Made by a program: the position numbers and the translations under genes. From Rhodothermales bacterium (GTDB taxonomy: Bacteria; Bacteroidota; Rhodothermia; Rhodothermales; JANQRZ01), in NCBI GenBank assembly GCA_028284265.1, contig JANQRZ010000017.1:1-64000 (forward strand): a stretch of DNA of 64,000 bases, written 5' to 3'. The notes below the pieces were generated by a model. It saw only the letters and a list, made by a program, of their open reading frames with translations, was not told where the DNA came from and made no database searches. Below are positions 14,840 to 23,493 of this stretch, in pieces. Numbering within the stretch: position 1 is the stretch's first letter; each line of letters starts with the position of its first letter.

Positions 14840-16003
14840 ATGATTCTTTCCGATCTCGACACGCCGCGTCTGCTCGTGGAGCAGCCTCGCCTCGACGCTA
14901 ACCTCCGCCGGATGCAGGAGCGGGCCGACGCGCAGAGCGTCGCACTCCGACCACACCTCAAGACCCACAAGTCCGTCGCCATCGCACGGCGGCAGATCCA
15001 AGGCGGCGCACGCGGTATCACCGTCGCCAAGCCCGAAGAGGCCGAGGTGTTCGCCGAGGCCGGGTTCGGGGATATCCGGCTTGCGTACTGCGTCGTCGGC
15101 GAGGCGAAGTGGACGCGGCTCTATCGGCTGATGGAACGCGGGGTGCGCGTCTCGTTCTGCGTCGATACGGTCGAAGGGGCGCGGCGGGCCTCAGCCTTCT
15201 TCGCAGAACGCGATACCGAAGCCGAGGTGCTGATTGAGGTGGATACCGGGTACGGGCGCTGCGGCGTCGCGTGGGATCACCCTGAGGCTCCGGTGTTGGC
15301 GAAGGCTGTCCGCGATCTGCCCGGCCTCCGGCTCGTCGGTCTCCTCACCCACGCCGGAAACGCCTACGCTGGCCCGAACGAAGGCGAGACGAAACAGGCT
15401 GCCCTGATCCGCACGATGCAGAAGGAGCGCGACCGAATGCTCGATCTCGCTACTCGTCTCCACGATGCTGGGATGCTCGATGCCGACGCCGAGTTGTCCA
15501 TCGGCTCGACGCCGACAATGAGGGTCTTCGAGAACACCGAGCGGGGTCCGTTCACGATCACCGAGATCCGCCCCGGCAACTACGTCTTCCACGACATGGA
15601 GCAGGTCGCCCTCGGCTCGGCGACGCTCGCCGACTGCGCGCTCACTGTACTCGCCACCGTCATCTCCAAGCAGCCCGACGAGCGCGGCGGCTCGCGCCTC
15701 TTCCTCGACACAGGCAAGAAGGTGTTCACGAGCGACACCGGCTATGGCACGTACGGCTTCGGCGTGCTGCTCTACAACCCCGAGCGGATGGTCGCCCTGC
15801 CGCACGCCGACCTCTTCGCGCTCTCCGAGGAGCACGGCTGGGTCCGCGTCCCCGGTGCGACCACGCTCGACGTCGGCGACCGCGTCCGCATCGTCCCGAA
15901 CCACGCCTGCGTCGCGGTCAACACGCAGGAGGAACTGGTGGTCGTCGATGGGGAGGCGGTCGTCGAGCGGTGGCCGGTCGATGCGCGCGGGGCCGTGCGA
16001 TGA
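14840..16003 (+). CDS. D-serine dehydratase/D-threonine aldolase-like PLP enzyme
   Basis: A 387-residue fold-type III PLP enzyme. The alanine-racemase-like barrel carries the PLP lysine in PHLKTHKS (K41 or K44), and the C-terminal beta domain carries the zinc-binding H355-x-C357 of PNHAC, the hallmark of the DSD1/D-threonine aldolase family. Zn plus PLP enzymes of this group split or deaminate D-3-hydroxyamino acids such as D-threonine or D-serine. Substrate cannot be decided here. Its stop codon overlaps the start of the next gene (ATGA), so they form an operon, possibly linking D-amino acids with wall turnover. Confidence 0.88.
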   Translation: MILSDLDTPRLLVEQPRLDANLRRMQERADAQSVALRPHLKTHKSVAIARRQIQGGARGITVAKPEEAEVFAEAGFGDIRLAYCVVGEAKWTRLYRLMERGVRVSFCVDTVEGARRASAFFAERDTEAEVLIEVDTGYGRCGVAWDHPEAPVLAKAVRDLPGLRLVGLLTHAGNAYAGPNEGETKQAALIRTMQKERDRMLDLATRLHDAGMLDADAELSIGSTPTMRVFENTERGPFTITEIRPGNYVFHDMEQVALGSATLADCALTVLATVISKQPDERGGSRLFLDTGKKVFTSDTGYGTYGFGVLLYNPERMVALPHADLFALSEEHGWVRVPGATTLDVGDRVRIVPNHACVAVNTQEELVVVDGEAVVERWPVDARGAVR

Positions 16004-16707
16004 AGCGATGGGCGGTGCGGTTGGGGATCGCTCTGATCGTGCTGTGGGGTATCGTCTGGTTCGGGAATGATGTGCTTCGGGCGGTCGAGTCGGACGCGCC
16101 GAGCGTGAGTCACGGCACGGCATCGGACGGGTGGCTGGAGCACGGCAAGCGGCTGCCCTCGGCGGGCGAAAACTTCCGCACGTACTCGCGCCTCGGCGCA
16201 CTGCTCGGTCGGAACGCCGTGCATGAGCGTGTCCACGACGCCATCCTCGATTCATACGCCACACTCGCTGCCGACTCCAAGACGGCAGCGCTGCGATTCG
16301 TCTACGGCGAAACCGGCTGGCCGTCGGGCGGGTCGTTCCGACCGCATAAGACACACCGCAACGGGCTGTCGGTCGACTTCATGACACCGGTCGTGAGCGA
16401 GGCCGGTCGTAGTGTGCCGCTGCCAACCTCAGTGTTCAATCTCTGGGGCTACCGGGAGGAGTTCGACGCAGAGGGGCGACTCGGCGATTTGAGGATCGAC
16501 TACGAGGCGCTCGGGTTCCATCTGCTTGCGCTCGACCGGGTGGCGCAGACAAACGGACTTCGCATCCGCCGCGTCATCTTCGATCCGCAGCTTCAACCCT
16601 ATCTCTTCGAGGCCATGCCGGAGGTAAGACGGCTATCGTTCTCCGAGCGCCGCTCGTGGGTCCGCCACGATGAGCACTACCACATCGATTTCGAGATGGA
16701 TGGCTGA
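16000..16707 (+). CDS. Penicillin-insensitive murein endopeptidase-like protein (MepA/M15-like)
   Basis: The 235-residue product has an N-terminal membrane anchor or signal (residues 4-22) and the metal-binding set of LAS peptidases: H119 and D126 in THRNGLSVDF and H226-x-H228 in EHYHIDFEMD. This is the arrangement of MepA, which cleaves DD- and LD-crosslinks in peptidoglycan. The region between is divergent from MepA and has no disulfide cysteines. It is translationally coupled to the upstream PLP enzyme. It is probably periplasmic; substrate is inferred. Confidence 0.75.
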   Translation: MKRWAVRLGIALIVLWGIVWFGNDVLRAVESDAPSVSHGTASDGWLEHGKRLPSAGENFRTYSRLGALLGRNAVHERVHDAILDSYATLAADSKTAALRFVYGETGWPSGGSFRPHKTHRNGLSVDFMTPVVSEAGRSVPLPTSVFNLWGYREEFDAEGRLGDLRIDYEALGFHLLALDRVAQTNGLRIRRVIFDPQLQPYLFEAMPEVRRLSFSERRSWVRHDEHYHIDFEMDG

Positions 16708-16776
16708 CAAGGGCGGGATCGCCCCGGCGGGGGTGAGGGTATATTGCGGCCTATACTCCACGAACGCACGGAACCG

Positions 16777-17526
16777 ATGGCAGGACACAATAAGTGGTCG
16801 AAGGTCAAGCGCAAGAAGGGCGTCGCCGACGCGCGGCGCTCCAAAATCTGGGCGCGCATCACGCGCGACATGATGATCGCGGCCCGCGAAGGCGGCGGCG
16901 ACCCGAACATGAACCCGCGCCTTGCGCTCGGCATTGAGAAGGCGAAGGCCGAGAACATGCCGAAGGACAACATCGAGCGCGCCATCAAGCGCGGCACGGG
17001 GGAGATCGAGGGCGCGGACTACGAGGAGATGACCTACGAGGGCTACGCCCCCGGCGGCGTTGCCATCTTCGTCGAGTGTCTGACCGACAACACCAACCGC
17101 ACCGTCGCCGACGTGCGCCACGCCTTCTCGAAGCACGGCGGCAACCTCGGCACGAGTGGCTCGGTCGGGTATCTCTTCGACCGCAAAGGGCTCTTCGAGA
17201 TCGACGCTGCGGGGCAGGATGAGGACGACCTGTTTATGCTCGTCGCCGAAGCCGGGGCCGAAGACCTGAGGCAGGAAGACGGCCACTTCGTCGTCACGAC
17301 CCCGATGGAGGCGTTCGCCGCCGTGCAGGACGCGCTTGAAGGCGCAGGCATCAAACCCGCTGAGGCTGGCCTTGTCCGCCTCCCGACGACCACGACGAGT
17401 CTCAGCGCGGACGATGCGGCGAAGGTGCTTCGCCTCGTGGATGCACTCGAAGAGTTGCAAGACGTACAGGACGTGTTCACGACGCTGGAGATGGACGAGG
17501 CCACGCTTTCTGCCCTGTCCGACTAA
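16777..17526 (+). CDS. yebC: YebC/PmpR/TACO1-family protein
   Basis: The 249-residue product starts at the usual MAGHNKWSKVKRKKGVADAR and carries the family blocks EAKAENMPKDNIERAIKRGTG-like region and GGNLGTSGSVGYLFDRKG. YebC proteins are described as transcriptional regulators and, more recently, as aids for translating proline-rich stretches. The upstream in-frame TTG (16744) is not used because the conserved start is at 16777. It lies 151 bp before ruvC, a common pairing, although a palindromic repeat has been inserted between them. Confidence 0.95.
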   Translation: MAGHNKWSKVKRKKGVADARRSKIWARITRDMMIAAREGGGDPNMNPRLALGIEKAKAENMPKDNIERAIKRGTGEIEGADYEEMTYEGYAPGGVAIFVECLTDNTNRTVADVRHAFSKHGGNLGTSGSVGYLFDRKGLFEIDAAGQDEDDLFMLVAEAGAEDLRQEDGHFVVTTPMEAFAAVQDALEGAGIKPAEAGLVRLPTTTTSLSADDAAKVLRLVDALEELQDVQDVFTTLEMDEATLSALSD

Positions 17527-17543
17527 AGGCCTTTCGGACTGAC

Positions 17544-17651
17544 TGTCATTGCGAGGAGCGAAGCGACGTGGCAATCTCCTGACCAAGTCTCATTCCTCAG
17601 GAGATTGGCTACGCCGAGCCTTCGGGTTGCTTCGCTACGCTCGCAATGACA
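17544..17651. repeat. REP-like palindromic repeat between yebC and ruvC
   Basis: TGTCATTGCGAG (17544-17555) pairs with CTCGCAATGACA (17640-17651), and inner segments GAGCGAAGCGACGTGGCAATCTCCTGA-like and their complement pair as well, giving one long stem-loop. The TCATTGCGAGGAGCGAAGCGA pattern is a widely dispersed bacterial repeat type. It almost fills the gap between the two genes. Confidence 0.75.
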
Positions 17652-17677
17652 AGTCTTGATTGTAGAACTGAACCAGC

Positions 17678-18211
17678 ATGATCATCCTCGGCATCGATCC
17701 CGGCACGCGGCACACGGGCTTCGGCGTGCTCAACGTTGAGGGGAAGCGTGAGACGGTGCTCGACTACGGCACGGTCGATCCGCCCGCGAAGCTCGACCTG
17801 ATGGTGCGGCTCCAGAAAATCGGCGAGGCGGTGGATGCGCTGATCGAAAAGCACACGCCGGACGAGTTGGCGATTGAGATGCCATTCATGGGGAAGAACG
17901 CGCAGGCGATGCTCAAGCTCGGGCAGGTGCAGGGGTTCGTGATGAAGGCCGCGCTCGACCACCAGATTCCGGTCACGCAATATGCCCCGCGCGAGATCAA
18001 AAAGGCTGTCGTCGGCAACGGCAACGCGGCGAAGGAGCAGGTCTGGTTCATGCTCCGCGCCCAACTCGACCTGACCGAAGACCGAGGCCTCGACGCCTCC
18101 GACGCCCTCGCTGTCGCCCTCTGCCACGCCCGCCGCGTCGAGGCCGGACCGACGGGCAAGTTCAAGTCGTGGGCCAGCTTTGTCGCTGCCAACCCTGATC
18201 GGATAGCTTAG
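17678..18211 (+). CDS. ruvC: Holliday junction endonuclease RuvC
   Basis: A 177-residue RNase H-fold resolvase. The four acidic active-site residues are visible: D7 in ILGIDPGT, E67 in AIEMPF, and D139 and D142 in LDASDALAVALCH. Length matches the family. RuvC cuts Holliday junctions together with RuvAB during recombinational repair; RuvAB is not in the window. The C-terminal tail after ALCHARR is about 25 residues longer than the minimal core. Confidence 0.96.
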   Translation: MIILGIDPGTRHTGFGVLNVEGKRETVLDYGTVDPPAKLDLMVRLQKIGEAVDALIEKHTPDELAIEMPFMGKNAQAMLKLGQVQGFVMKAALDHQIPVTQYAPREIKKAVVGNGNAAKEQVWFMLRAQLDLTEDRGLDASDALAVALCHARRVEAGPTGKFKSWASFVAANPDRIA

Positions 18212-18277
18212 ACTTTCGTCTAGTGCGTCTCTGCGTCGGACTGTGCGGACTTTACCTCTCGGCGGAGTTTCTCCTTC

Positions 18278-18724
18278 TCAATTGCTTCGAGTAGCTCGTG
18301 TCGCTCTATCTGATTGCGCTCTATTCGCATCAATAGCAGCACGAGGCATATGGTTTAGGCTAACTCCCCACCCTCCTCCCGGTTGGTCTGGATTGAGCGA
18401 GGCGTAACCAAGCGTTACTCCGAGGTCAAGACTAAAGCTAAACGGACTGGATAGGCGGAAGAAGAGGTAGGGCCCCGCGATAGCGAAAAGCTCGAACGGA
18501 GCCCAAATCTGTAGAATTTGCACGGCCCACGTTGTGATCGAAAGCGGTAATCCTAGGGGCCGTTCGCGCCACAACTCAAATCCTGCCCAGAGGCTTAGAG
18601 TCCAAAATGCCAAGCCGAAGAAGACAGGGATAGTGAGACGGTCTCCAAGCAAGGGTAATGTGAAGGCAAGGCCAAATCCTCCGACGATAATCTCGGTCCC
18701 GGCTACAGTACGAAGGATAGACAT
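18278..18724 (-). CDS. Hypothetical four-helix integral membrane protein
   Basis: A 148-residue product with four hydrophobic segments (about 8-24, 30-47, 59-76, 79-95) and a polar C-terminal tail. The ATG at 18724 gives a start that enters the first helix after a short Thr/Val segment. I do not recognise a family; base composition is slightly less GC-rich than its neighbours, which could indicate transfer. It is convergent with ruvC. Confidence 0.6.
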   Translation of the reverse strand: MSILRTVAGTEIIVGGFGLAFTLPLLGDRLTIPVFFGLAFWTLSLWAGFELWRERPLGLPLSITTWAVQILQIWAPFELFAIAGPYLFFRLSSPFSFSLDLGVTLGYASLNPDQPGGGWGVSLNHMPRAAIDANRAQSDRATRATRSN

Positions 18725-18780
18725 ACGTTCATAAAATGAAACGGGTCAATAACTGGGGGTACCGCTGGCTCCTTATTTGT

Positions 18781-19056
18781 CTATCGATAGCCGCGCTCCT
18801 CGTCGCGGGCGCGGACGACGCGGGCTGTCTCTTCCACGTCGAGTGCACCGCCGCTGAGGTCGTGGGCTAGCTCGGCGATCTGCTGGTCCTTCTCCGGGGC
18901 CTGCCCCCACTCCGGGTGCGCCTGCTCGATGACCGATACCAAAATGCGGAGATACGGGTATCGGTCCTCCTCCGAGGTTAATTCCGCGACAGCCTGCGCG
19001 TAAAGTTGAGCGTTGCGCCCGACCTGCCGATCAATAATTTTGTCGTTGTATTGCAT
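18781..19056 (-). CDS. DUF4290-like protein
   Basis: From the ATG at 19056 the product (91 aa) begins MQYNDKIIDRQVGRNAQLYA and continues with EDRYPYLRILVSVIEQAHPE, matching the start and layout of DUF4290 proteins of Bacteroidota (MxYNTxRxxLxxPEYGRNIQ). Function is unknown. An upstream in-frame ATG at 19143 would add 29 residues not seen in the family. The family's restriction to Bacteroidota-like phyla helps to place the organism. Confidence 0.65.
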   Translation of the reverse strand: MQYNDKIIDRQVGRNAQLYAQAVAELTSEEDRYPYLRILVSVIEQAHPEWGQAPEKDQQIAELAHDLSGGALDVEETARVVRARDEERGYR

Positions 19057-19185
19057 CGCCGAAGCCCCGCCAGACGTGAAGAGATGAGCGGCCTGCGCCG
19101 CCCCGCCTATACCGAAGGGCGCGCCGAATGGTTCTGTTTCCACCGGAAACAGGCCGTAGTTTACGCGCCCGCTCCGTCATTCCCC

Positions 19186-19476
19186 ATGGAACCCTCTGCC
19201 TTTTTCCGACGAGACCGCCCGGCCTACCGGCTGGAGTTGTTGCCGACGGTGTACCCGTACTTCCGCAAGGCGCGGCATGGGGCACCGCTCAACGTCGGCG
19301 ACTTGGTCTACTATGGTCCGTCGCCGACCTTCTACGGTATCGGCGAGGTGATGCACGTCTCGGAGCAGTTCATCGCGGTAGACTTCCGGGGCACGGGCGA
19401 GTTCGGCATCCACGAGGAAGCGATGGAGCCGCAGTACCTCCTGCCGATTCCCGAGGACCGGGTGGGGCTGCTCTGA
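19186..19476 (+). CDS. Hypothetical 96-residue protein
   Basis: The ATG at 19186 gives MEPSAFFRRDRPAYRLELLP followed by a compact, beta-rich sequence (LNVGDLVYYGPSPTFYGIGE; EQFIAVDFRGTGEFGI) that could form a small SH3-like barrel. I do not recognise a family. It is divergent from the DUF4290 gene with 129 bp between; the longer upstream frame overlaps that gene and is not favoured. No signal peptide. Confidence 0.55.
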   Translation: MEPSAFFRRDRPAYRLELLPTVYPYFRKARHGAPLNVGDLVYYGPSPTFYGIGEVMHVSEQFIAVDFRGTGEFGIHEEAMEPQYLLPIPEDRVGLL

Positions 19477-19536
19477 GGACGGCGGAGGGCAATCGGTAGG
19501 CCGCTGCGCCTGATTTATCGAAGATCCCTAGTCTTG

Positions 19537-19641
19537 GTCATCCCGAGCGAAGTCGAGGGATCTTTCCGGGAAAACGGTTTGCAGGGTGGCAGCGCCGTGC
19601 CCGGAGAGATCTCTCCACTCGCTACGCTCGGTCGAGATGAC
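19537..19641. repeat. REP-like palindromic repeat before ABC exporter genes
   Basis: GTCATCCCGAGCGAAGTCGA at 19537 is an imperfect reverse complement of the segment ending CGGTCGAGATGAC at 19641, with AGGGATCT and AGAGATCT pairing inside. It is a long stem-loop related in style to, but different in sequence from, the repeat at 17544-17651. Confidence 0.65.
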
Positions 19642-19751
19642 AGGATTGAATAGTTCTAACAGAGCGAGGCGCAAGCTGGCATCATGCCTCGCTTGTAACT
19701 TTCGACTCGGTCGCCCGAATTAGGATTCCGCCTCATCCATCGCACCGCTAT

Positions 19752-20684
19752 ATGTCCAGGCTCATCGTCGACACCGTCACCAAGCGCTACGGGGCGCACC
19801 TCGCCGTCGACGGCGTCTCGTTCGAGGTGGAGCCGGGGCGGATCTTCGGCGTGCTTGGGCCGAACGGGGCGGGGAAGACCTCGACGATTCGGATGATCAC
19901 CTACATCACGAGTCCCGACGAGGGCCGGATCACGTTCGGCGGCGAGCCGGTCGGTCCGGCGTCGCAGCAGCGGATGGGGTATCTGCCCGAAGAGCGCGGT
20001 CTCTACCGCAAGATGAAAGTCGGCGAGCAACTCGTCTATCTCGGCCAACTCAAAGGGTTGTCCAAGAGCGAGGCGCGTGATGCCGCCCGACGCTGGCTCG
20101 ACCGTTTCGACGCGCGTAGTTGGGCGAGCAAAAAAGTTGAGGAGCTGTCGAAGGGGATGCAGCAGAAAGTCCAGTTCATCGCTACCATCCTCCACGACCC
20201 GCAGCTTCTCATCTTCGACGAGCCGTTCTCCGGCCTCGACCCAATCAACGCGGCGCTGCTGCAAGACATCATCCTCGAGCTCCGCGAGGCGGGCCGAACG
20301 ATCCTGTTCGCCAGCCACCGGATGGAGCAGGTCGAGCAGTTGTGTGACGATCTTTTCCTCATTGCCAACGGGCGCGAGGTGCTGCACGGCTCGCTCCGCG
20401 ATGTGAAGCGGTCCTTTGGCAAGAACACCGTCACCATGGAGTTCAGCGGCGGCGACGGGTTTCTTGACCAACTCGAAGAGCGCGAGGCGATCCGCGTCCG
20501 CTCGCGCACGGCGGGCCACGCCGAGTTCCGGCTCCTCGGCGAGACGACCGCGCGGCAGGTCCTCGAAACCGCCCTCCCTCGCGTCGATGAACTCTACCGC
20601 TTCGAGCTGAACGAGCCGCCGCTCTCGGAGATCTTCGTGATGGCGGTCAACGGTCAGTCGCCCGATACCCTCGAACCTGCTTGA
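19752..20684 (+). CDS. ABC transporter ATP-binding protein, NatA type
   Basis: The 310-residue ATPase has Walker A GPNGAGKTS (near 38), Q-loop region, signature LSKGMQQKV and Walker B LLIFDEPFSGLDP, then a switch histidine (FASHRMEQV) and an extra C-terminal domain of about 90 residues, as in NatA and related exporters. It energises the permease encoded immediately downstream, whose start codon overlaps its stop by one base (TGATG). The exported substrate is unknown: NatAB systems move sodium, but many relatives export antibiotics or peptides. Confidence 0.93.
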   Translation: MSRLIVDTVTKRYGAHLAVDGVSFEVEPGRIFGVLGPNGAGKTSTIRMITYITSPDEGRITFGGEPVGPASQQRMGYLPEERGLYRKMKVGEQLVYLGQLKGLSKSEARDAARRWLDRFDARSWASKKVEELSKGMQQKVQFIATILHDPQLLIFDEPFSGLDPINAALLQDIILELREAGRTILFASHRMEQVEQLCDDLFLIANGREVLHGSLRDVKRSFGKNTVTMEFSGGDGFLDQLEEREAIRVRSRTAGHAEFRLLGETTARQVLETALPRVDELYRFELNEPPLSEIFVMAVNGQSPDTLEPA

Positions 20685-21982
20685 TGAACAAGATCCCGCT
20701 CATCGCCCGGAGTGAATACCTCCGCCGGGTCCGTACCAAGACCTTCATCATCGCCACGGTCCTCGCGCCGGTGATGCTGCTCGCGCTGATCGCCGTGTCG
20801 GTCGGCGTGGGCGTGCTGACGCAGGAGGGCGGGGCGCGGACGGTCACGATCATTGACGAGACAGAGGCCGGATTGGGCGATGCGCTGGCCGAGCGGCTGC
20901 CGGACAACTACTCGGCGATGGTCGAAGCTGCGCCGCTCGACAGCTTGCGCGCCCGTGTGGAGCGCGGCGTGCTCGATGGCTACTTCGTGCTTCCGGCGGG
21001 TCTGCTCGATGGTGAGGAAGAGGCGGCCTTCTACTCCGAAGGCGTCGGCGGCTTCTCGTCGCAGATGCGCTTGCAGCGGGCAGTCGAGGACGTGGTGCGG
21101 CGGGCACGACTCCGGGCGACGGGTGCGTCGGATGACGTGCTGCAAGCGGCAGAGGCAGGCGTCCCGATGCGGATGGTCGCGCTCACCGAGGAAGGTGAGG
21201 CCGAGGACACGTCGTGGGTCTATTCTGGAATCGGCTATGCGATGGGATTCATCATCTACATCGCCATGTTCGTCTACGGCGCGATGGTGATGCGTGGGGT
21301 GATCGAGGAGAAGACCAACCGGATCGTCGAGGTGGTGGCGTCGAGCGCGAAGCCGTTTCAACTCATGATGGGGAAGGTGCTCGGGATCGGGGCGGTCGGG
21401 CTGACACAGTTCGTGCTGTGGGTCGTGCTTGCCCTCGCCGGACTGTTCGTCGCGGGAACGGTCCTCGGGACGATGGTTGACCCCACAACGCTGGCCGGAA
21501 CTGAGGGCGCCGAGATGCAAGAGCTTCCGTTCGATCCGTCGAACTTCAGCCTCGCCGATATCCCGTTCGATCTCATCGCCTATTTCCTGCTCTTCTTCCT
21601 TGGTGGATATCTGCTCTACGGCAGCCTCTTCGCGGCGGTCGGCTCGGCGGTGGAGCAGGAGAGCGATGCCCAGAGCCTCCAAGCGCCGATCCTCATTCCG
21701 GTCATCCTGCCCGCGCTCTTCCTCCCGTTCATCGCCGACAACCCCGACGCTCCGGCCTCGGTGGTTCTCTCGCTCATTCCGTTCTTCTCGCCGATCCTGA
21801 TGGTGGTCCGGGCCGCAGCGACAGACGTTCCGTTCTGGCAGATGGCGCTCGCGCTCGGCCTTCTCGCGGCGGCATTCATCGCGACGATCTGGCTGGCGAG
21901 CCGGATCTATCGGGTGGGCATTTTGATGTACGGGAAGAAGGCGAGCTTCAAAGATTTGGCGCGGTGGGTGCGTTACGCCTGA
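20684..21982 (+). CDS. ABC transporter permease, NatB type
   Basis: The 432-residue permease has an N-terminal membrane helix (about 19-43), a large extracytoplasmic domain of about 150 residues (45-180), then five to six helices (about 185-410). The block GVIEEKTNRIVEVVASSAKP is typical of ABC-2 NatB-like permeases. The ATG at 20684 overlaps the upstream stop codon; a TTG one codon earlier is less likely. It works with the NatA-like ATPase. Confidence 0.92.
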   Translation: MNKIPLIARSEYLRRVRTKTFIIATVLAPVMLLALIAVSVGVGVLTQEGGARTVTIIDETEAGLGDALAERLPDNYSAMVEAAPLDSLRARVERGVLDGYFVLPAGLLDGEEEAAFYSEGVGGFSSQMRLQRAVEDVVRRARLRATGASDDVLQAAEAGVPMRMVALTEEGEAEDTSWVYSGIGYAMGFIIYIAMFVYGAMVMRGVIEEKTNRIVEVVASSAKPFQLMMGKVLGIGAVGLTQFVLWVVLALAGLFVAGTVLGTMVDPTTLAGTEGAEMQELPFDPSNFSLADIPFDLIAYFLLFFLGGYLLYGSLFAAVGSAVEQESDAQSLQAPILIPVILPALFLPFIADNPDAPASVVLSLIPFFSPILMVVRAAATDVPFWQMALALGLLAAAFIATIWLASRIYRVGILMYGKKASFKDLARWVRYA

Positions 21983-22050
21983 GGAATCCCCGGCGGCTTG
22001 CGCGTTGCAGGTCCGCTCTGTCACCTTTCGGCGCTTCGGCGTCACCTCAG

Positions 22051-22809
22051 ATGGTTCGCTCTACGCTTCTCCTCTTTGCTTTTGTTGTCTCGCTCGCCTT
22101 GGCTCCGATGGTGTCGGCGCAGCAGGCCCAGCGGCTCGACCCCAACGGCACGCGCCTTTTTCTCTCGCCGACGGCGCGGACGATGCCGCAGGGGCAAGGC
22201 CGGTTCTCGGACTACATGGTGTTCTTCCCGTCCGTCGCCTACGGCTTCACCAACTGGTTCGACGCCTCGGCGGGCATCTCGCTCCTGCCCGGCTCATCGA
22301 CGCAGATTCTCACGATCAACACGAAAGCGCAGGTTTATGACGGCGAGCGCGTGGATGTCGCCGTGGGCAACCTGTTTCTGACGCCGGTTGGCGAGGGGAC
22401 AGGCGAGGGGTTTGGCGGGACGGCCTATGGCCTCATCACGGTCGGCTCGGCCCGCAATGCCCTGACGGTTGGCACCTATGTCGCCTATGCCGGGGCCGAT
22501 ACGGGCAGCACAACGTGCAACGGCGACGTATGCGAGACCGAGGACAATTTCGATGTCGAGTTCGCCGATGGGGTGCTCGTCGTGCTGGGCGGGGAGGCGC
22601 AGGTCTCGAACTCGGTCAAGCTGATCTCGGAGAACTATTTTGGCTTCGGCGATGGCGAGTCGGGCGGGGTTGTCTCCGGCGGCGTCCGCTTCTTCGGCGA
22701 TCACCTCGCGGTCGACTTCGCTTTGTTCCGGCTCGTCGGGGAAGGCAGTGACATCGATGGCTTCTCGTTCATTCCCTACGTCGGCTTCGCGTACAACTTT
22801 GGGCGATAA
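22051..22809 (+). CDS. Hypothetical outer-membrane beta-barrel protein
   Basis: A 252-residue product with signal peptide (MVRSTLLLFAFVVSLALAPM, then VSAQQ) and a mature part of alternating short strands rich in Gly and aromatic residues, ending VGFAYNFGR with a near-terminal Phe. This fits an outer-membrane barrel of 8-12 strands. Family unknown. An upstream extension overlapping the permease is rejected, since the signal peptide starts at 22051. It is convergent with the Y1 transposase, 13 bp apart. Confidence 0.72.
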   Translation: MVRSTLLLFAFVVSLALAPMVSAQQAQRLDPNGTRLFLSPTARTMPQGQGRFSDYMVFFPSVAYGFTNWFDASAGISLLPGSSTQILTINTKAQVYDGERVDVAVGNLFLTPVGEGTGEGFGGTAYGLITVGSARNALTVGTYVAYAGADTGSTTCNGDVCETEDNFDVEFADGVLVVLGGEAQVSNSVKLISENYFGFGDGESGGVVSGGVRFFGDHLAVDFALFRLVGEGSDIDGFSFIPYVGFAYNFGR

Positions 22810-22822
22810 ACCAGAGGTAGAT

Positions 22823-23395
22823 TCACCACGATTGATGTGTCGGGTGCATCCGGTCGAGGTGCCACCGGAGCGGGTTGTCACGGATGTATTGACGAGCGAG
22901 ATCTAACTCGTGCTCATTGCGAAGGACGCGCTCGAAGTAATTGCGCTGCCATGCGAATTCAGGGCACCCGTTCAGTCGGATGCGCCGCGTACCCCGGGCC
23001 TTGAACGCTCGCACGATTTTGCCCAGCGGGTCGCCTTCAGTCCTCATTGAAATCCACCGATCGTCGGGCGTAGGGGTTTGATTAATCAAACCCCTACGGT
23101 GCCGGTTGGCGTCCGGGGCGGATGTATCCACAATGCTGATGATGCCGTGAATGTGGTTGGGCATCACCACGAATGCATCGAGACGGATGTTGGGGTAGTG
23201 GCGAGGCAGATCGTCCCATACGGATTGCACGATTCGTCCAGACTCAGACAAGACCATCAGTCCGTCCTCCACCTCGCCGAAGAGGCACAGGCGGTGCTGC
23301 ACGCAGAGCGTGACGAAATACGCGCCCGGCTGTGAGTAATCGTAGCCGGGTAGCCGGATCGAGCGGCGGCGATGGTGAGCGGTATCGTAGGGCAT
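22823..23395 (-). CDS. REP-associated tyrosine transposase (RAYT, IS200/IS605-like Y1 family)
   Basis: From the ATG at 23395 the 190-residue protein carries the metal-binding HUH motif in VVMPNHIHGII and a candidate catalytic tyrosine in LARQYIRDNPLRW. The blocks YFVTLCVQHRLCLFGEV at the start and NYFERVLRNEHELD toward the end match RAYTs, which are domesticated single-strand DNA transposases that act on REP-type palindromes. No IS ends were seen. Between the HUH motif and the DPLGKIVRAFK block is an insert, RRGLINQTPT, encoded by a perfect 30-bp palindrome (23069-23098). An upstream start (23443) is possible but adds a basic tail. Confidence 0.88.
   Translation of the reverse strand: MPYDTAHHRRRSIRLPGYDYSQPGAYFVTLCVQHRLCLFGEVEDGLMVLSESGRIVQSVWDDLPRHYPNIRLDAFVVMPNHIHGIISIVDTSAPDANRHRRGLINQTPTPDDRWISMRTEGDPLGKIVRAFKARGTRRIRLNGCPEFAWQRNYFERVLRNEHELDLARQYIRDNPLRWHLDRMHPTHQSW
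23069..23098. repeat. Perfect 30-bp palindrome inside the RAYT gene
   Basis: CGTAGGGG-N14-CCCCTACG, where the 14 inner bases TTTGATTAATCAAA are themselves palindromic. It is in frame with the transposase. A second 30-bp sequence with the same outer 8-bp ends lies at 33292-33321. Confidence 0.85.
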
Positions 23396-23493
23396 CGCCC
23401 AATAGACGCGGGCTGGCCTGCGTTGTAACCTTGTCCTGCTCATCTGCCTTGCGTCGGGCAGGAGAATGGGCTACTCTTCGACCAGCCCGATCC

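Noticed and set aside
20654-22045. 463-codon minus-strand frame opposite the NatB-type permease
   Set aside because: Arg/His/Asp-rich shadow frame of a membrane protein gene.
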